A stretch of 14,044 nt of DNA from Deferribacteres bacterium (GCA_013152795.1 JAADFS010000291.1:1-14044); one strand, 5' to 3'. Shown: positions 1 to 7,209, counted from the stretch's first letter. Notes: generated by a model not told the origin, from the letters alone. Numbers and translations: made by a program.

Positions 1-21
1 AGTGAACAGCTATCAGCAATT

Positions 22-160
22 ATTATTTTCATAAACAGGCAACCCGTGTATACATTGTTAACTTATTGTGTACTCTTATAGAATATAGGGTCTTCCGAAC
101 AATGTCAATCGGGTTTGACAGTGCAGCCTGCCCCGCCTGCGGTATTTTATGCCACTGTAA
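22..160 (+). repeat. Dispersed hairpin element, copy 1 (both ends, left end degenerate)
   Basis: The right end at 146-160 (TTTATGCCACTGTAA) is identical over 15 bases to the reverse complement of the copy upstream of mtnA. The 22 bases before it (CCTGCCCCGCC-T-GCGGTATTTT) differ at one base, plus one length change in the T run, from the copy upstream of the polyprenyl synthase. A degenerate left end, CATAAACAGGC, lies at 30-40. Inside is a small inverted repeat, TGTCAA/TTGACA, at 103-120. This is the only copy not facing a visible gene start: it points into the 3' end of hflX. No coding region or clear hflX terminator was seen in 1-195. Confidence 0.6.
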
Positions 161-195
161 GGTTTAAGGGCTGGAGAATATTGCCTGCAAAAAAC

Positions 196-1830
196 TCAGG
201 TCTTCCGCGGCCACAGCCTCTCCTCTATGGCCTTCAGAAGGCCGTGAAACGTCCGGGGGTCCCGGGCTGAAACAGAGACGGCGTTGAACCGGCTGCAGAG
301 GGCCCTCACTTGATCTTTATCCACAAGGTCCTCCTTGTTGAAGACAAGCAGCACGGGCTTCCCCGAAAGCCCCAGGTCCGACAGGATCTTTTCTACAGAT
401 TTGATATGCTGCTCAAACCGGGGATTGGATATATCCACCACGTGCAGGAGCAGGTCTGCATCCGCCAGTTCTTCAAGTGTGGCCCTGAAGGCCGCGAAGA
501 GGTCCTTCGGCAGGTCGCGGATAAAGCCGACCGTATCCGTGATTATCACATCCCTTTCCCGCGGGAACCTCAGTCTCCTGCTTGCCGTGTCAAGGGTTGC
601 AAACATCTTGTCCTCCACGGACGTGCTGCTCCTAGTGAGGTTGTTGAGCAGTGTGGATTTGCCTGCATTCGTATACCCGACGATCGATATGATGGGGATG
701 CCCTTTGCGGCCCGGAGCGCCTTTCTCTGCTGCCGGGCACGGCTGAGGGACTGAAGCTGTTTTTCAAGGAGCGTTATCCTTTCCCTCACCCTTCTCCTGT
801 CCACTTCCAGCTTCATTTCACCGGGGCCCCTTCCCCCGATGCCGCCCATGAGCCTGGACATTGCAGTACCTTTTCCCGTAAGCCGCGGGAGCCTGTAACG
901 CAGTTGGGCGAGCTCCACCTGCACCTTTCCGTCCCTGCTGTGGGCCCGGCGGGCGAATATGTCCAGGATGAGCTGTGACCGGTCTATGACCTTCAGCTCT
1001 GTTATGTCGCTGATGGCCTTTGACTGGGAGGGATTGAGGTCCTGGTCGAATATCAGCATGGTCGCCCCTTTGTTCATGGCCTTGATGACAAGGTCCTTTA
1101 TCTTGCCCTCGCCCATGAGATACTTGGGATTGATATGCTTGGGTCTCTGAAGGACTGTATCGAGCACTATCACATCTCCGGCAGCGGCAAGCTCCTTGAG
1201 CTCTTCCATGGAGTCTTCCTGTTCATGCCTCGGCCTGCGCGTTACACTTACAAGTACCGCCCTCTCCCTCTTGTCCTTTACGTCAAAGCCTGTCCTGTGT
1301 GATTGCAGGCCGTTCTCTATGGATGAGACAAGGCCGCCGAAGTCCTCAAATGCCCTGTCCATCCCGTGAAAGGGCACCGGGCCCTTGATTTCATATCCCG
1401 TGTCTTCATTGGAGGGATACAGGTATGCAAGCGTGACACTGTCAGGCCGGCCGTCTTTCAGTCCTATGACGATGAGCGCATCGAGCCTGAGCAGTGACAG
1501 GTCCGTGATATCATCCCGGTTTATGCCTTCACTCTTCAGGTGGGTATGGATCAGTCTCAGTCCCCGGAGGACCTTTCTGCCGAGCGGGTAGGCGGAAAGG
1601 TCGGGGATAAAGATGCCCTTCGCATCACCCACGATAACATGGCTTATATTGCCGCTCCTGTCCGCAAGCACCCCAACCTGCCGGCCTATGGAGGCGGAGC
1701 AGTCCGCTATGTATTTTGCAAACTCCGCTGTAAGCGCCTTGTCCTTCGGGATGCGTCTCCTGTAGAGCCGCTCAAGGGACTTGAGTTCACTCTTCTTCAG
1801 CCCCCCCGTGTTTCCGAATACCGATGGAAT
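196..1830 (-). CDS. hflX: Long-form GTPase HflX, predicted AUU start
   Basis: HflX is a translation-factor-class GTPase that binds 50S/70S ribosomes and splits stalled ones. In the 544-residue reading, the G1 motif GYTNAGKST lies near residues 385-393, followed by G3 (DTVGF), G4 (NKED) and G5 (SAR). The HflX-specific GGIGGRGPGEMKLE stretch lies before the G domain. The first GTG, at 1671, would give 491 residues but cuts off a typical long-HflX N-terminus. The 53 upstream codons read GNTGGLKKSELKSLERLYRRR and then on to GRQVG, which I know from this family. No ATG, GTG or TTG is in frame there. The codon at 1830-1828 is ATT, preceded by AGGAGG (1842-1837) and a 6-base spacer. The gene lies 28 bp behind polA, so cotranscription is likely. 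An alternative is an ATG misread as ATT. Function is very sure; the start is fairly sure. Confidence 0.93.
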   Translation of the reverse strand: MPSVFGNTGGLKKSELKSLERLYRRRIPKDKALTAEFAKYIADCSASIGRQVGVLADRSGNISHVIVGDAKGIFIPDLSAYPLGRKVLRGLRLIHTHLKSEGINRDDITDLSLLRLDALIVIGLKDGRPDSVTLAYLYPSNEDTGYEIKGPVPFHGMDRAFEDFGGLVSSIENGLQSHRTGFDVKDKRERAVLVSVTRRPRHEQEDSMEELKELAAAGDVIVLDTVLQRPKHINPKYLMGEGKIKDLVIKAMNKGATMLIFDQDLNPSQSKAISDITELKVIDRSQLILDIFARRAHSRDGKVQVELAQLRYRLPRLTGKGTAMSRLMGGIGGRGPGEMKLEVDRRRVRERITLLEKQLQSLSRARQQRKALRAAKGIPIISIVGYTNAGKSTLLNNLTRSSTSVEDKMFATLDTASRRLRFPRERDVIITDTVGFIRDLPKDLFAAFRATLEELADADLLLHVVDISNPRFEQHIKSVEKILSDLGLSGKPVLLVFNKEDLVDKDQVRALCSRFNAVSVSARDPRTFHGLLKAIEERLWPRKT

Positions 1831-1836
1831 AAAAAA

Positions 1837-1842
1837 CCTCCT
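1837..1842 (-). promoter_or_regulatory. Perfect Shine-Dalgarno AGGAGG placing the AUU start of hflX
   Basis: The minus strand reads AGGAGG, TTTTTT, ATT. The six-base match and six-base spacer are close to ideal and decide the start, because no standard start codon lies between here and the GTG 53 codons downstream. In the known AUU-start genes infC and pcnB, initiation depends on IF3 discrimination. That the same applies here is inference. Confidence 0.75.
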
Positions 1843-1858
1843 GTCATGAAAATTATTT

Positions 1859-4519
1859 TTAATGAGCCTCGGCCCAGTTTGCGCCGATGCCGATGTCCGC
1901 CTTCAGCGGGACCGAGAGCTTTATCGCATTCTCCATCTCTTCCCTGACCAGTGCGCTGACTGTATCCCTCTCGTGCGCCGGCAATTCAAACAGCAGCTCG
2001 TCATGCACCTGCAGGACCATCCGTGTCTTTAAGTTTTCCCTTTTTAATCTTCTCCATATATTCAGCATCGATACCTTGATTATATCCGCTGCCGAGCCCT
2101 GGACAGGTGAATTGATCGCGAGTCTTTCACCAAGCTGCCGGATATTCCTGTTTGAGCTCCTCAGTTCGGGGATCGCCCTTTTCCTGCCGAGGATGGTGGT
2201 CACATAACCGGTCTCGGCGGCCTCTTTTATCAGCCTGTCTATATAATCCCGTACGCCGCTGTGCCTGGCAAAATATGTATCTATGTAATACCTCGCCTCC
2301 TCCGGTGATATTCCCAACTGCCGGCTCAGGCCGTAGGGGCTGATGCCGTAAATGACACCGAAGTTTACGCTCTTTGCACTGCGTCTCATCTCATCCGTCA
2401 CATCTTCAGGGGCCACGCCGAACAGCTCCGAGGCGGTCCCGGCATGGATGTCCCCGTGGTTTTTGAACGCCTCGATGAGTTTGCCGTCATTGCTCAGGTG
2501 GGCGAGGATGCGGAGTTCTATTTGGGAATAGTCCGATGAGAGGAGGAGGTTGCCCTTTTCGGCTATGAACGCCTCCCTTATCTTCCTGCCCCACTCGCCC
2601 CTGATGGGGATGTTCTGCAGATTGGGCTCTGAGCTGCTGAGCCTTCCTGTTGCGGTTATCGTCTGGTTGAATGATGTATGCAGCCTCCCTGTCCTGGGGT
2701 TGACGAGCTTCGGCAGGGCGTCGACGTATGTGTTCTGCAGTTTTGACAGCCCCCTGTATTCGATTATCTCCCTCGGCAGGTCGTGTTCGGCCGCGAGTTG
2801 CTCGAGCACATCGATATTGGTTGAATATCCTGTCTTTGTCTTTTTTGCGGGTTTGAGGCCTATTTTCTCAAACAGTATCTCCTGCAGTTGCCTGGGCGAG
2901 TTGATGTTGAATTCCTCGCCCGCCAGGAAGTATATCCTCTTTTCAATGCCTGCAAGCTCTGCAGACAGTCTCTCTGAAAAGGCCTTCATCAGTTCGATAT
3001 CGATTTTTATGCCGGCCATTTCCATGTCTGCAAGTACTTCTATGAGCGGTATCTCCAGGTCGTGGAAGAGTCCCGCAAGGTTTTCCCTTCTGATCGCGGG
3101 CTCAAAATACCTCTTCAGTCTCAATGTCACGGCAGCATCTTCACCGGAGTACTCAGCGGCCTCGCCCACGGGCACCTCGCTGAAATTCTTCCTGCCCTTG
3201 CCCATCACATCCCTGAAGGACATCTTTTTAATGCCGAGACGCTCCATGGCCGTGTCGGTGAGGTTGTGATTCGTCTTGTTGGGATTAAGCAGATAGGAGG
3301 CGAGCATGGTGTCAAAATCAATGCCCGCCATATTGATTCCCTCGTTTCTCAGCACAATAAGGTCATATTTTATGTTGTGCCCTGTCTTGCCCACATGCGG
3401 GTTTTCGAGTGTTTCCCTCATCCGCCGAAAGACATAATCCTTGGGCAACTGCTCCGGCGCTCCGGGATAGGAATGTGCAAGGGGGATATAATACGCCTTT
3501 TCGGGCTCAGTGGAAAGCGATATGCCAACAAGCTCGGCCGTCATCGGCGATGCTGAGGTCGTCTCTGTGTCGATACTCAGTTCATTCCCTATGCCGGAGA
3601 GCGCCTCTTCAAGGGTCTCCCTGCTGAGAACGGTTATGTATTCGGTTTTCGCCGCGGCCCCCCCGGCTACGGATTCGGGGATCAGGCTGATGAGGCGGCT
3701 GAACTCCAGCCTGCGGAATTGCTCGAGCACCCTGGGCCAGTCAGGTTCGCCGGGCCTGAGGTCTTCCACTGATATATCAAGGGGCACATCATAGTGTATG
3801 GTTGCAAGCTCCCTGCTCAGCCTGATATCGTCCAGATGGGCGCATACGGCCTTTCTGGCCCTTGCGTTTTTGATCCTTTCGGGATTGTTTATCAGGTTAT
3901 CGAGGCTTCCGAATTCCTTCAGCAGTTTAACGGCGGTCTTCTCACCGATGCCGGGCACCCCCGGGATATTGTCCGAGACATCGCCTGTCAGGGCTATGAT
4001 CTCCGGGAAGCGGGAAGGTTCAACGCCGAAGCGCTGGAGCACATCCTTTTCTTCGGTGATCCTGTCCTTCATGGTGTCATACAGCCTGACCCTGGGGCTT
4101 ACCGCCTGGCACATGTCCTTGTCCCCTGTCACAATGTAGACATCCAGGCCCCTGGATTCGGCCTCCCTTGCAATAGCGCCCAGTATGTCATCGGCCTCAT
4201 AGCCGTCCTTTTCAATCATCCGGATCCTGAATGCATCTGTTATTTCCTTGATCAGGGGTATCTGCGGCCTGAGGTCATCAGGCATGGCAGGCCGGTGGGC
4301 CTTGTACTTTTCATAAGCCTCGTGTCTCTTTGTGGGCCCGGGCGCGTCAAAGACCACTGCAAAATACTCGGGCTGCTTCTCCCTCAGTATCTTCAGGAGC
4401 ATGGTGGTAAACCCGTAGACCGCATTTGTGGGAATACCGGTTGAGGTTGAAAGCCCCCTGATCGCGTAAAATGCGCGGTATATGTAGGAGTTTCCGTCTA
4501 TAAGGTAAAGCACCGGCAT
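1859..4519 (-). CDS. polA: DNA polymerase I with 5'-nuclease and proofreading domains
   Basis: Family-A DNA polymerase of 886 residues that removes RNA primers, fills gaps and acts in repair. The 5'-nuclease domain spans about residues 1-290, with the acidic clusters YEADDI and VTGDKD and a helix-hairpin-helix GVPGIGEKTA. The 3'-5' exonuclease spans about 300-480 and keeps its catalytic residues: DTE at 317-319, GHNIKYD in ExoII and YSGED in ExoIII. It is therefore predicted to proofread, unlike Taq-type enzymes. The polymerase domain (about 490-886) has motif A DYSQIELR (Asp663), the O-helix RRSAKSVNFGVIYG with Phe720, and motif C QVHDE (839-841). The start is the only good ATG, with a weak upstream AAAGGAAA. 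hflX follows in the same direction. Length is close to that of E. coli Pol I (928). Confidence 0.98.
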   Translation of the reverse strand: MPVLYLIDGNSYIYRAFYAIRGLSTSTGIPTNAVYGFTTMLLKILREKQPEYFAVVFDAPGPTKRHEAYEKYKAHRPAMPDDLRPQIPLIKEITDAFRIRMIEKDGYEADDILGAIAREAESRGLDVYIVTGDKDMCQAVSPRVRLYDTMKDRITEEKDVLQRFGVEPSRFPEIIALTGDVSDNIPGVPGIGEKTAVKLLKEFGSLDNLINNPERIKNARARKAVCAHLDDIRLSRELATIHYDVPLDISVEDLRPGEPDWPRVLEQFRRLEFSRLISLIPESVAGGAAAKTEYITVLSRETLEEALSGIGNELSIDTETTSASPMTAELVGISLSTEPEKAYYIPLAHSYPGAPEQLPKDYVFRRMRETLENPHVGKTGHNIKYDLIVLRNEGINMAGIDFDTMLASYLLNPNKTNHNLTDTAMERLGIKKMSFRDVMGKGRKNFSEVPVGEAAEYSGEDAAVTLRLKRYFEPAIRRENLAGLFHDLEIPLIEVLADMEMAGIKIDIELMKAFSERLSAELAGIEKRIYFLAGEEFNINSPRQLQEILFEKIGLKPAKKTKTGYSTNIDVLEQLAAEHDLPREIIEYRGLSKLQNTYVDALPKLVNPRTGRLHTSFNQTITATGRLSSSEPNLQNIPIRGEWGRKIREAFIAEKGNLLLSSDYSQIELRILAHLSNDGKLIEAFKNHGDIHAGTASELFGVAPEDVTDEMRRSAKSVNFGVIYGISPYGLSRQLGISPEEARYYIDTYFARHSGVRDYIDRLIKEAAETGYVTTILGRKRAIPELRSSNRNIRQLGERLAINSPVQGSAADIIKVSMLNIWRRLKRENLKTRMVLQVHDELLFELPAHERDTVSALVREEMENAIKLSVPLKADIGIGANWAEAH

Positions 4520-4581
4520 TGCTGTGTTTTATTTCCTTTTAAAGATTCTCTTCCGTTGAAACGGTGATTTCATGACTTCTA

Positions 4582-4587
4582 ATTATA
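4582..4587 (-). promoter_or_regulatory. Candidate -10 box (TATAAT) for polA-hflX
   Basis: A perfect TATAAT on the minus strand lies 62 bases upstream of the polA ATG, directly beside the left end of the dispersed element at 4590. No good -35 is visible at the usual distance; the sequence there belongs to the element. It is therefore only a candidate. Confidence 0.35.
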
Positions 4588-4589
4588 CA

Positions 4590-4612
4590 TTAATGTTGCA
4601 TAAACGGGCATG
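4590..4612 (+). repeat. Dispersed hairpin element, left end only, upstream of moaC
   Basis: TTAATGTTGCATAAA at 4590-4604 followed by CGGGCATG is the best match to the left-end consensus in the window. No right end (TTTATGCCACTGTAA type) was found before moaC, so this copy is solo or eroded. It is oriented in the direction of moaC and is followed directly by 7-bp repeats. Confidence 0.65.
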
Positions 4613-4614
4613 CG

Positions 4615-4644
4615 GGTTGTGCGAGTTGCGAGTTGCGAGTTGTG
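4615..4644 (+). repeat. Heptamer tandem repeat, AGTTGCG type
   Basis: Units AGTTGCG at 4624-4630 and 4631-4637 and AGTTGTG at 4638-4644 follow an irregular GGTTGTGCG. The same unit occurs as its complement at 7183-7203 and 8548-8561. It lies between the element's left end and the moaC promoter. Confidence 0.7.
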
Positions 4645-4653
4645 TGGGGGCGG

Positions 4654-4682
4654 TTGTAAAGAAACAGGCAATAAATTATATT
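4654..4682 (+). promoter_or_regulatory. Sigma-70-type promoter for moaC
   Basis: TTGTAA (4654-4659), a 17-base spacer and TATATT (4677-4682) match a housekeeping promoter at 4/6 and 5/6 positions. Transcription would begin near 4689, about 24 bases before the moaC ATG. This also argues that the longer reading frame starting at 4572 is not translated. Confidence 0.5.
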
Positions 4683-4712
4683 ATTAAAACAGCAAAAAGA
4701 GGACGGAATGAA

Positions 4713-5216
4713 ATGAAGGAATCAAAAGGCACGGCAGGCGGCAGACTCACACATATTGATGAGCGGGGCAGGGCAACCATGGTTGATGTAAGCGGCAAAG
4801 AGGCAACCCTGCGGGAAGCGGTCGCCCGGGGGTCGGTTTATATGCAGCAGGAGACCATCAACCTGATCGAAGACAACAGGGTCGCAAAGGGCAATGTCTT
4901 TGAGACCGCCAGGCTTGCGGGCATCATGGCTGCAAAAAAGACAAGCGCGCTTATTCCACTGTGCCACCAGCTCAATCTGTCATCCGTGTCAGTGGATTTC
5001 AGCGCCGACAGGGAGAAAAACAGGATTGACATACAGGCACGGGCCGTATGCACGGGGCAGACAGGCGTTGAGATGGAGGCCCTGACCGCAGTGTCTGTTG
5101 CAGCCCTTACGATTTACGATATGTGCAAGGCCGTGGACAGGGCGATGATTGTCTCCGACATCAGGCTCATGGAGAAACGCGGCGGCAAAAGCGGCCCGTG
5201 GAAGAGACCCGCCTAA
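4713..5216 (+). CDS. moaC: Cyclic pyranopterin monophosphate synthase MoaC
   Basis: Molybdenum cofactor biosynthesis: MoaC converts the MoaA product 3',8-cyclo-7,8-dihydro-GTP to cyclic pyranopterin monophosphate. The 167-residue reading starts at M-K-E-S, behind GAGG about 10 bases upstream, and matches the usual length of about 160. Family signatures are the N-terminal L-T-H-I-D, PLCHQL at 82-87 (most members have PLCHPL), TGVEMEAL at 117-124, and YDMCKAVD at 135-142 with the conserved Asp and Lys of the active site. The frame is open upstream to 4572, but those 47 codons run through the repeat DNA and lack family similarity. No other Mo-cofactor gene is in the window. Its stop codon overlaps the stop of the convergent small membrane protein gene. 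Confidence 0.96.
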   Translation: MKESKGTAGGRLTHIDERGRATMVDVSGKEATLREAVARGSVYMQQETINLIEDNRVAKGNVFETARLAGIMAAKKTSALIPLCHQLNLSSVSVDFSADREKNRIDIQARAVCTGQTGVEMEALTAVSVAALTIYDMCKAVDRAMIVSDIRLMEKRGGKSGPWKRPA

Positions 5217-5422
5217 GGGGGCGGGATTTCCGCAGCGGGGTTTTTCTTCAGCAGGATTATCTCCTGCTGTTTCTTTGCAAGCTCCTGCCTGAGCTTAAAC
5301 GTATACACACCAAGGGCAAAGACGGCGATTACAAGGAAGACTATCAGGATCTTGACACCCGGCGGTGTCCTGAATCTCTCGCAATGTTCTATGTCCAGTT
5401 CGAGACGGGTCTTATCCGGCAT
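5213..5422 (-). CDS. Small single-helix membrane protein of unknown function
   Basis: I do not recognise this 69-residue protein. It has a charged N-terminus (residues 1-23) with one Cys, one clear membrane helix at about 24-42 (VKILIVFLVIAVFALGVYTF), then a short charged segment with coiled-coil character (KLRQELAKKQQEIILLKK) and a proline-rich end. It begins inside the amrA stop codon (TAATG), so it is probably translated by coupling with amrA and may work with it. The coupling, the strong membrane helix and the exact fit between two genes argue that it is real. The stop TAG at 5215-5213 overlaps the moaC TAA at 5214-5216 on the other strand. Confidence 0.75.
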   Translation of the reverse strand: MPDKTRLELDIEHCERFRTPPGVKILIVFLVIAVFALGVYTFKLRQELAKKQQEIILLKKNPAAEIPPP

Positions 5423-5928
5423 TATTTATACCTTTTGACCTCAAAGCGGTAAAGCTCGATATCCTCGTCCAGAAATATACCCGCCTTCATTGACGCAATG
5501 CTGATCTGTTCGTCCACTGTGTCGACCCCCTCGAGGTCGGGAAGAAGAAGGCCTTTGCGCGCACCGCTTTTAACGATAACACCGTATCTTTTGGGGTCAA
5601 GGTCCTGCTTGCCGGCAACCTTTTCAGGGGCTGTCAGCACATCAACGGAATACTGCAGTTCATCCAGTTCCTGGGGGCTCACGGGCGGAAATCTCGGGTC
5701 CCGGGTGGCGGCGCTTATGGCATTCTGTATAATCTCGTTTGCGACATTCTCAGTGGCGGGCTGAAACGTGCCGATACACCCCCTGAGCTGGCCGTGCTTT
5801 TTTATTGAAACAAAGACACCGGCCTTTTCCATCATCTCGGGGACGGGATCCTCCGGCGGTTTGATCACCCTGCCGTTGAGTACATACTGCTCAACGGCCT
5901 CTTTTGCCAGTTTTACCAGAGGGTGCAT
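5422..5928 (-). CDS. amrA: AMMECR1-domain protein (AmmeMemoRadiSam system protein A type)
   Basis: The 168-residue protein consists almost entirely of one AMMECR1 domain (COG2078 type). The hallmark LRGCIG is at about residues 49-54. Also present are the AISAATRDPRFPP segment, typical of the family, and the C-terminal GLLLPDLEGVDTVDEQI segment. AMMECR1 proteins are often encoded with a Memo-like protein and a radical SAM protein, but neither lies in this window. The biochemical role is not established. The ATG at 5928 gives the normal family N-terminus, but no Shine-Dalgarno is visible. The leader here is made of 7-bp repeats and an A-run. It is the first gene of a two-gene unit with the small membrane protein. 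Confidence 0.92.
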   Translation of the reverse strand: MHPLVKLAKEAVEQYVLNGRVIKPPEDPVPEMMEKAGVFVSIKKHGQLRGCIGTFQPATENVANEIIQNAISAATRDPRFPPVSPQELDELQYSVDVLTAPEKVAGKQDLDPKRYGVIVKSGARKGLLLPDLEGVDTVDEQISIASMKAGIFLDEDIELYRFEVKRYK

Positions 5929-5938
5929 GGTTTTTTTA

Positions 5939-5973
5939 AGTTCTAAGTTCTGAGTTCCAAGTTCTCAGTTGCC
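5939..5973 (-). repeat. Heptamer tandem repeat, AGTTCNN type, in the amrA leader
   Basis: Five perfect-length 7-bp units start at 5939, 5946, 5953, 5960 and 5967. On the plus strand each begins AGTT, and the last three bases vary (CTA, CTG, CCA, CTC, GCC). A sixth degenerate unit (AGTCGCT) follows at 5974. The array ends 10 bp before the amrA start codon and fills the place of a normal ribosome-binding site. Confidence 0.8.
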
Positions 5974-5993
5974 AGTCGCTTTATATATAAACC

Positions 5994-6052
5994 TTACAGG
6001 GCACAAAAACATCGCATGCGGGCAGGCCCTCCTGCCATTTATGCAACCAACC
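5994..6052 (-). repeat. Dispersed hairpin element, both ends, upstream of amrA
   Basis: Read on the minus strand, the left end GTTGCATAAA (6047-6038) is followed by a perfect hairpin GGCAGG-AGGG-CCTGCC (6036-6021), then ATGTTTTTGTGCCC and the right end CTGTAAGG. At about 59 bp it is the shortest copy with both ends. It is co-oriented with amrA. The left end lies 4 bp from the stop of the polyprenyl synthase gene upstream. Confidence 0.65.
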
Positions 6053-6055
6053 CTT

Positions 6056-7030
6056 CTACTTCTTTCTTGTTAATACATAATCCGAAATTGCGAGCAGGGC
6101 GTTTTTCTCCATCGAGTCTTCAAATATCTCAAGCCCCTTTCGCGCTTCATCAATGATGGCCTTGGCCCTTTGATAGCTCTTCTCAATGGATTTATGCTTG
6201 CGGAATAATTCCTGGATGTAGAGAAGGTTTTCCTCTGTCATCTTTTCAGCCCTGATGATCTCTTTGATCTCAGCCGCTTCACCGTCATCCGCATCCTTCA
6301 GCAGATAGATAAGCGGAAGCGTTATCTTGCCCTCCTCAAGGTCCTTGCCGAGATTCTTCCCGAAGGCCTTTTCCGTGGCCATATAGTCAAGTATATCATC
6401 CGCTATCTGAAAAGCAAACCCGAATTTCAGCCCGAACGATGCAAGCGCCTCCTCCTCTGCAGGCGAGGCATTGCCGAGCACTGCGCCGCCCATGCAGGCG
6501 GCTGACATGAGAATGGCTGTCTTACCCTGTATTATCTTCATATAATCTTCTTCCGACATGTCGGGATTGCCTTTTTTGCTCAGTTGTATGAGTTCCCCTT
6601 CACTCATCTTCGCCGTGGCGGTGCAGAGGGCGTCCATGACCTTCTGCCTCTTCAGGAGGTTGGCAAGCCTCAATGCATTTGCATAGAGAAAATCCCCCAC
6701 GAGTATTACAACCTGGTTTCCCCACAGAGAGTGCGCCGAGGGTTGGCCCCTCCTGAGGTCAGCGCCGTCCACCACGTCGTCATGAATGAGGGAGGCGGCA
6801 TGGATAAACTCCACACTGCTGGCAAGGGTGCTGACACTGTCTCCCCGCGCGCCGAAAATCCTTGAACAGAGGATGGCGAGCAGGGGCCGGATGCGCTTGC
6901 CTCCGGCTGAAAACGTGTGGTTGCCCACCGCGGATATTGCCGGAGCCACTGTCCGGAGTGTCTCGTGGATCTTTTCCTCGGCTGATTCCAGGTCTTCCCT
7001 GTAATATTCCCAGATTTCTTCTATGGTCAT
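6056..7030 (-). CDS. ispB: Long-chain polyprenyl diphosphate synthase (IspB/HepT type)
   Basis: A trans-polyprenyl diphosphate synthase of 324 residues that adds isopentenyl units to an allylic diphosphate, giving the long side chain of a quinone. Residues GKR (44-46), the first Asp-rich motif DDVVD (84-88) followed by the conserved RRG, the GKT motif near 169-171 and the second motif FQIADDILD (207-215) are all intact. Small residues (Ala-Ala-Ser) before the first motif fit a long-chain product, but chain length cannot be read reliably, so the symbol is provisional. The ATG at 7030 has no Shine-Dalgarno. A TATAAT lies only 8 bases upstream, so the transcript may be leaderless. Single gene between two repeat-bearing gaps. 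Confidence 0.93.
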   Translation of the reverse strand: MTIEEIWEYYREDLESAEEKIHETLRTVAPAISAVGNHTFSAGGKRIRPLLAILCSRIFGARGDSVSTLASSVEFIHAASLIHDDVVDGADLRRGQPSAHSLWGNQVVILVGDFLYANALRLANLLKRQKVMDALCTATAKMSEGELIQLSKKGNPDMSEEDYMKIIQGKTAILMSAACMGGAVLGNASPAEEEALASFGLKFGFAFQIADDILDYMATEKAFGKNLGKDLEEGKITLPLIYLLKDADDGEAAEIKEIIRAEKMTEENLLYIQELFRKHKSIEKSYQRAKAIIDEARKGLEIFEDSMEKNALLAISDYVLTRKK

Positions 7031-7038
7031 TTGTTTAA

Positions 7039-7044
7039 ATTATA
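7039..7044 (-). promoter_or_regulatory. Candidate -10 box (TATAAT) almost on the polyprenyl synthase start
   Basis: Minus-strand TATAAT ends 8 bases before the ATG, and there is no Shine-Dalgarno between them. If used, the mRNA would have a leader of nearly zero length. The box forms part of the right end of the dispersed element (GTGGTTTATAAT). No convincing -35 is visible. Confidence 0.35.
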
Positions 7045-7046
7045 AA

Positions 7047-7111
7047 CCACTTAAGCATAAAAATACCGCCGGCGGGGCAGGAGAGCCTGCCGGAAAAACT
7101 TTATCTGCGAT
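7047..7111 (-). repeat. Dispersed hairpin element, right part, upstream of polyprenyl synthase
   Basis: On the minus strand it reads ATCGCAGATAA (7111-7101), a perfect hairpin GGCAGG-CTCT-CCTGCC (7091-7076), then CCCCGCCGGCGGTATTTTTATGC and a diverged end TTAAGTGG. The hairpin-to-TATTTT part is nearly identical to copy 1, and the ATCGCAGATAA box is identical to one in the mtnA copy. No left end was found. It is co-oriented with the gene it precedes. Confidence 0.65.
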
Positions 7112-7133
7112 TTCGTCAGTGGTAACAGCTCAG

Positions 7134-7156
7134 CCCCCTCCCGCCAGGGGAGGGGG
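7134..7156. repeat. Perfect GC-rich palindrome
   Basis: CCCCCTCCC at 7134-7142 pairs perfectly with GGGAGGGGG at 7148-7156 around the loop GCCAG. It lies 54 bp beyond the mtnA stop. It might stop or stabilise the mtnA transcript, but no U-run follows on the minus strand, so a classic intrinsic terminator is not supported. Confidence 0.6.
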
Positions 7157-7182
7157 GACTTGTTCTTTCTGAACCCTGTACT

Positions 7183-7203
7183 CGCAACTCGCAACCCGCA
7201 ACC
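7183..7203 (-). repeat. Heptamer tandem repeat, AGTTGCG type
   Basis: Three contiguous 7-bp units, CGCAACT, CGCAACC and CGCAACC on the plus strand, end 6 bp before the mtnA stop codon. On the minus strand the unit is RGTTGCG, the same as upstream of moaC. Confidence 0.7.
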
Positions 7204-7209
7204 TTGTCT

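Noticed and set aside
310..978. 222-residue plus-strand ORF
   Set aside because: It is an antisense shadow of hflX, whose GTPase motifs are unmistakable on the other strand.
196..1671. GTG at 1671 as the start of hflX
   Set aside because: It drops 53 residues that match the conserved long-HflX N-terminus and has a poorer ribosome-binding site than the AUU at 1830.
4572..4712. 47-residue N-terminal extension of MoaC
   Set aside because: It is translated repeat DNA (element end and heptamers), lies upstream of the likely promoter, and a normal MoaC start with GAGG exists at 4713.
4520..4712. Moco riboswitch upstream of moaC
   Set aside because: The leader after the likely promoter is only about 24 bases and the rest is repeat DNA; no Moco-type fold could be drawn.
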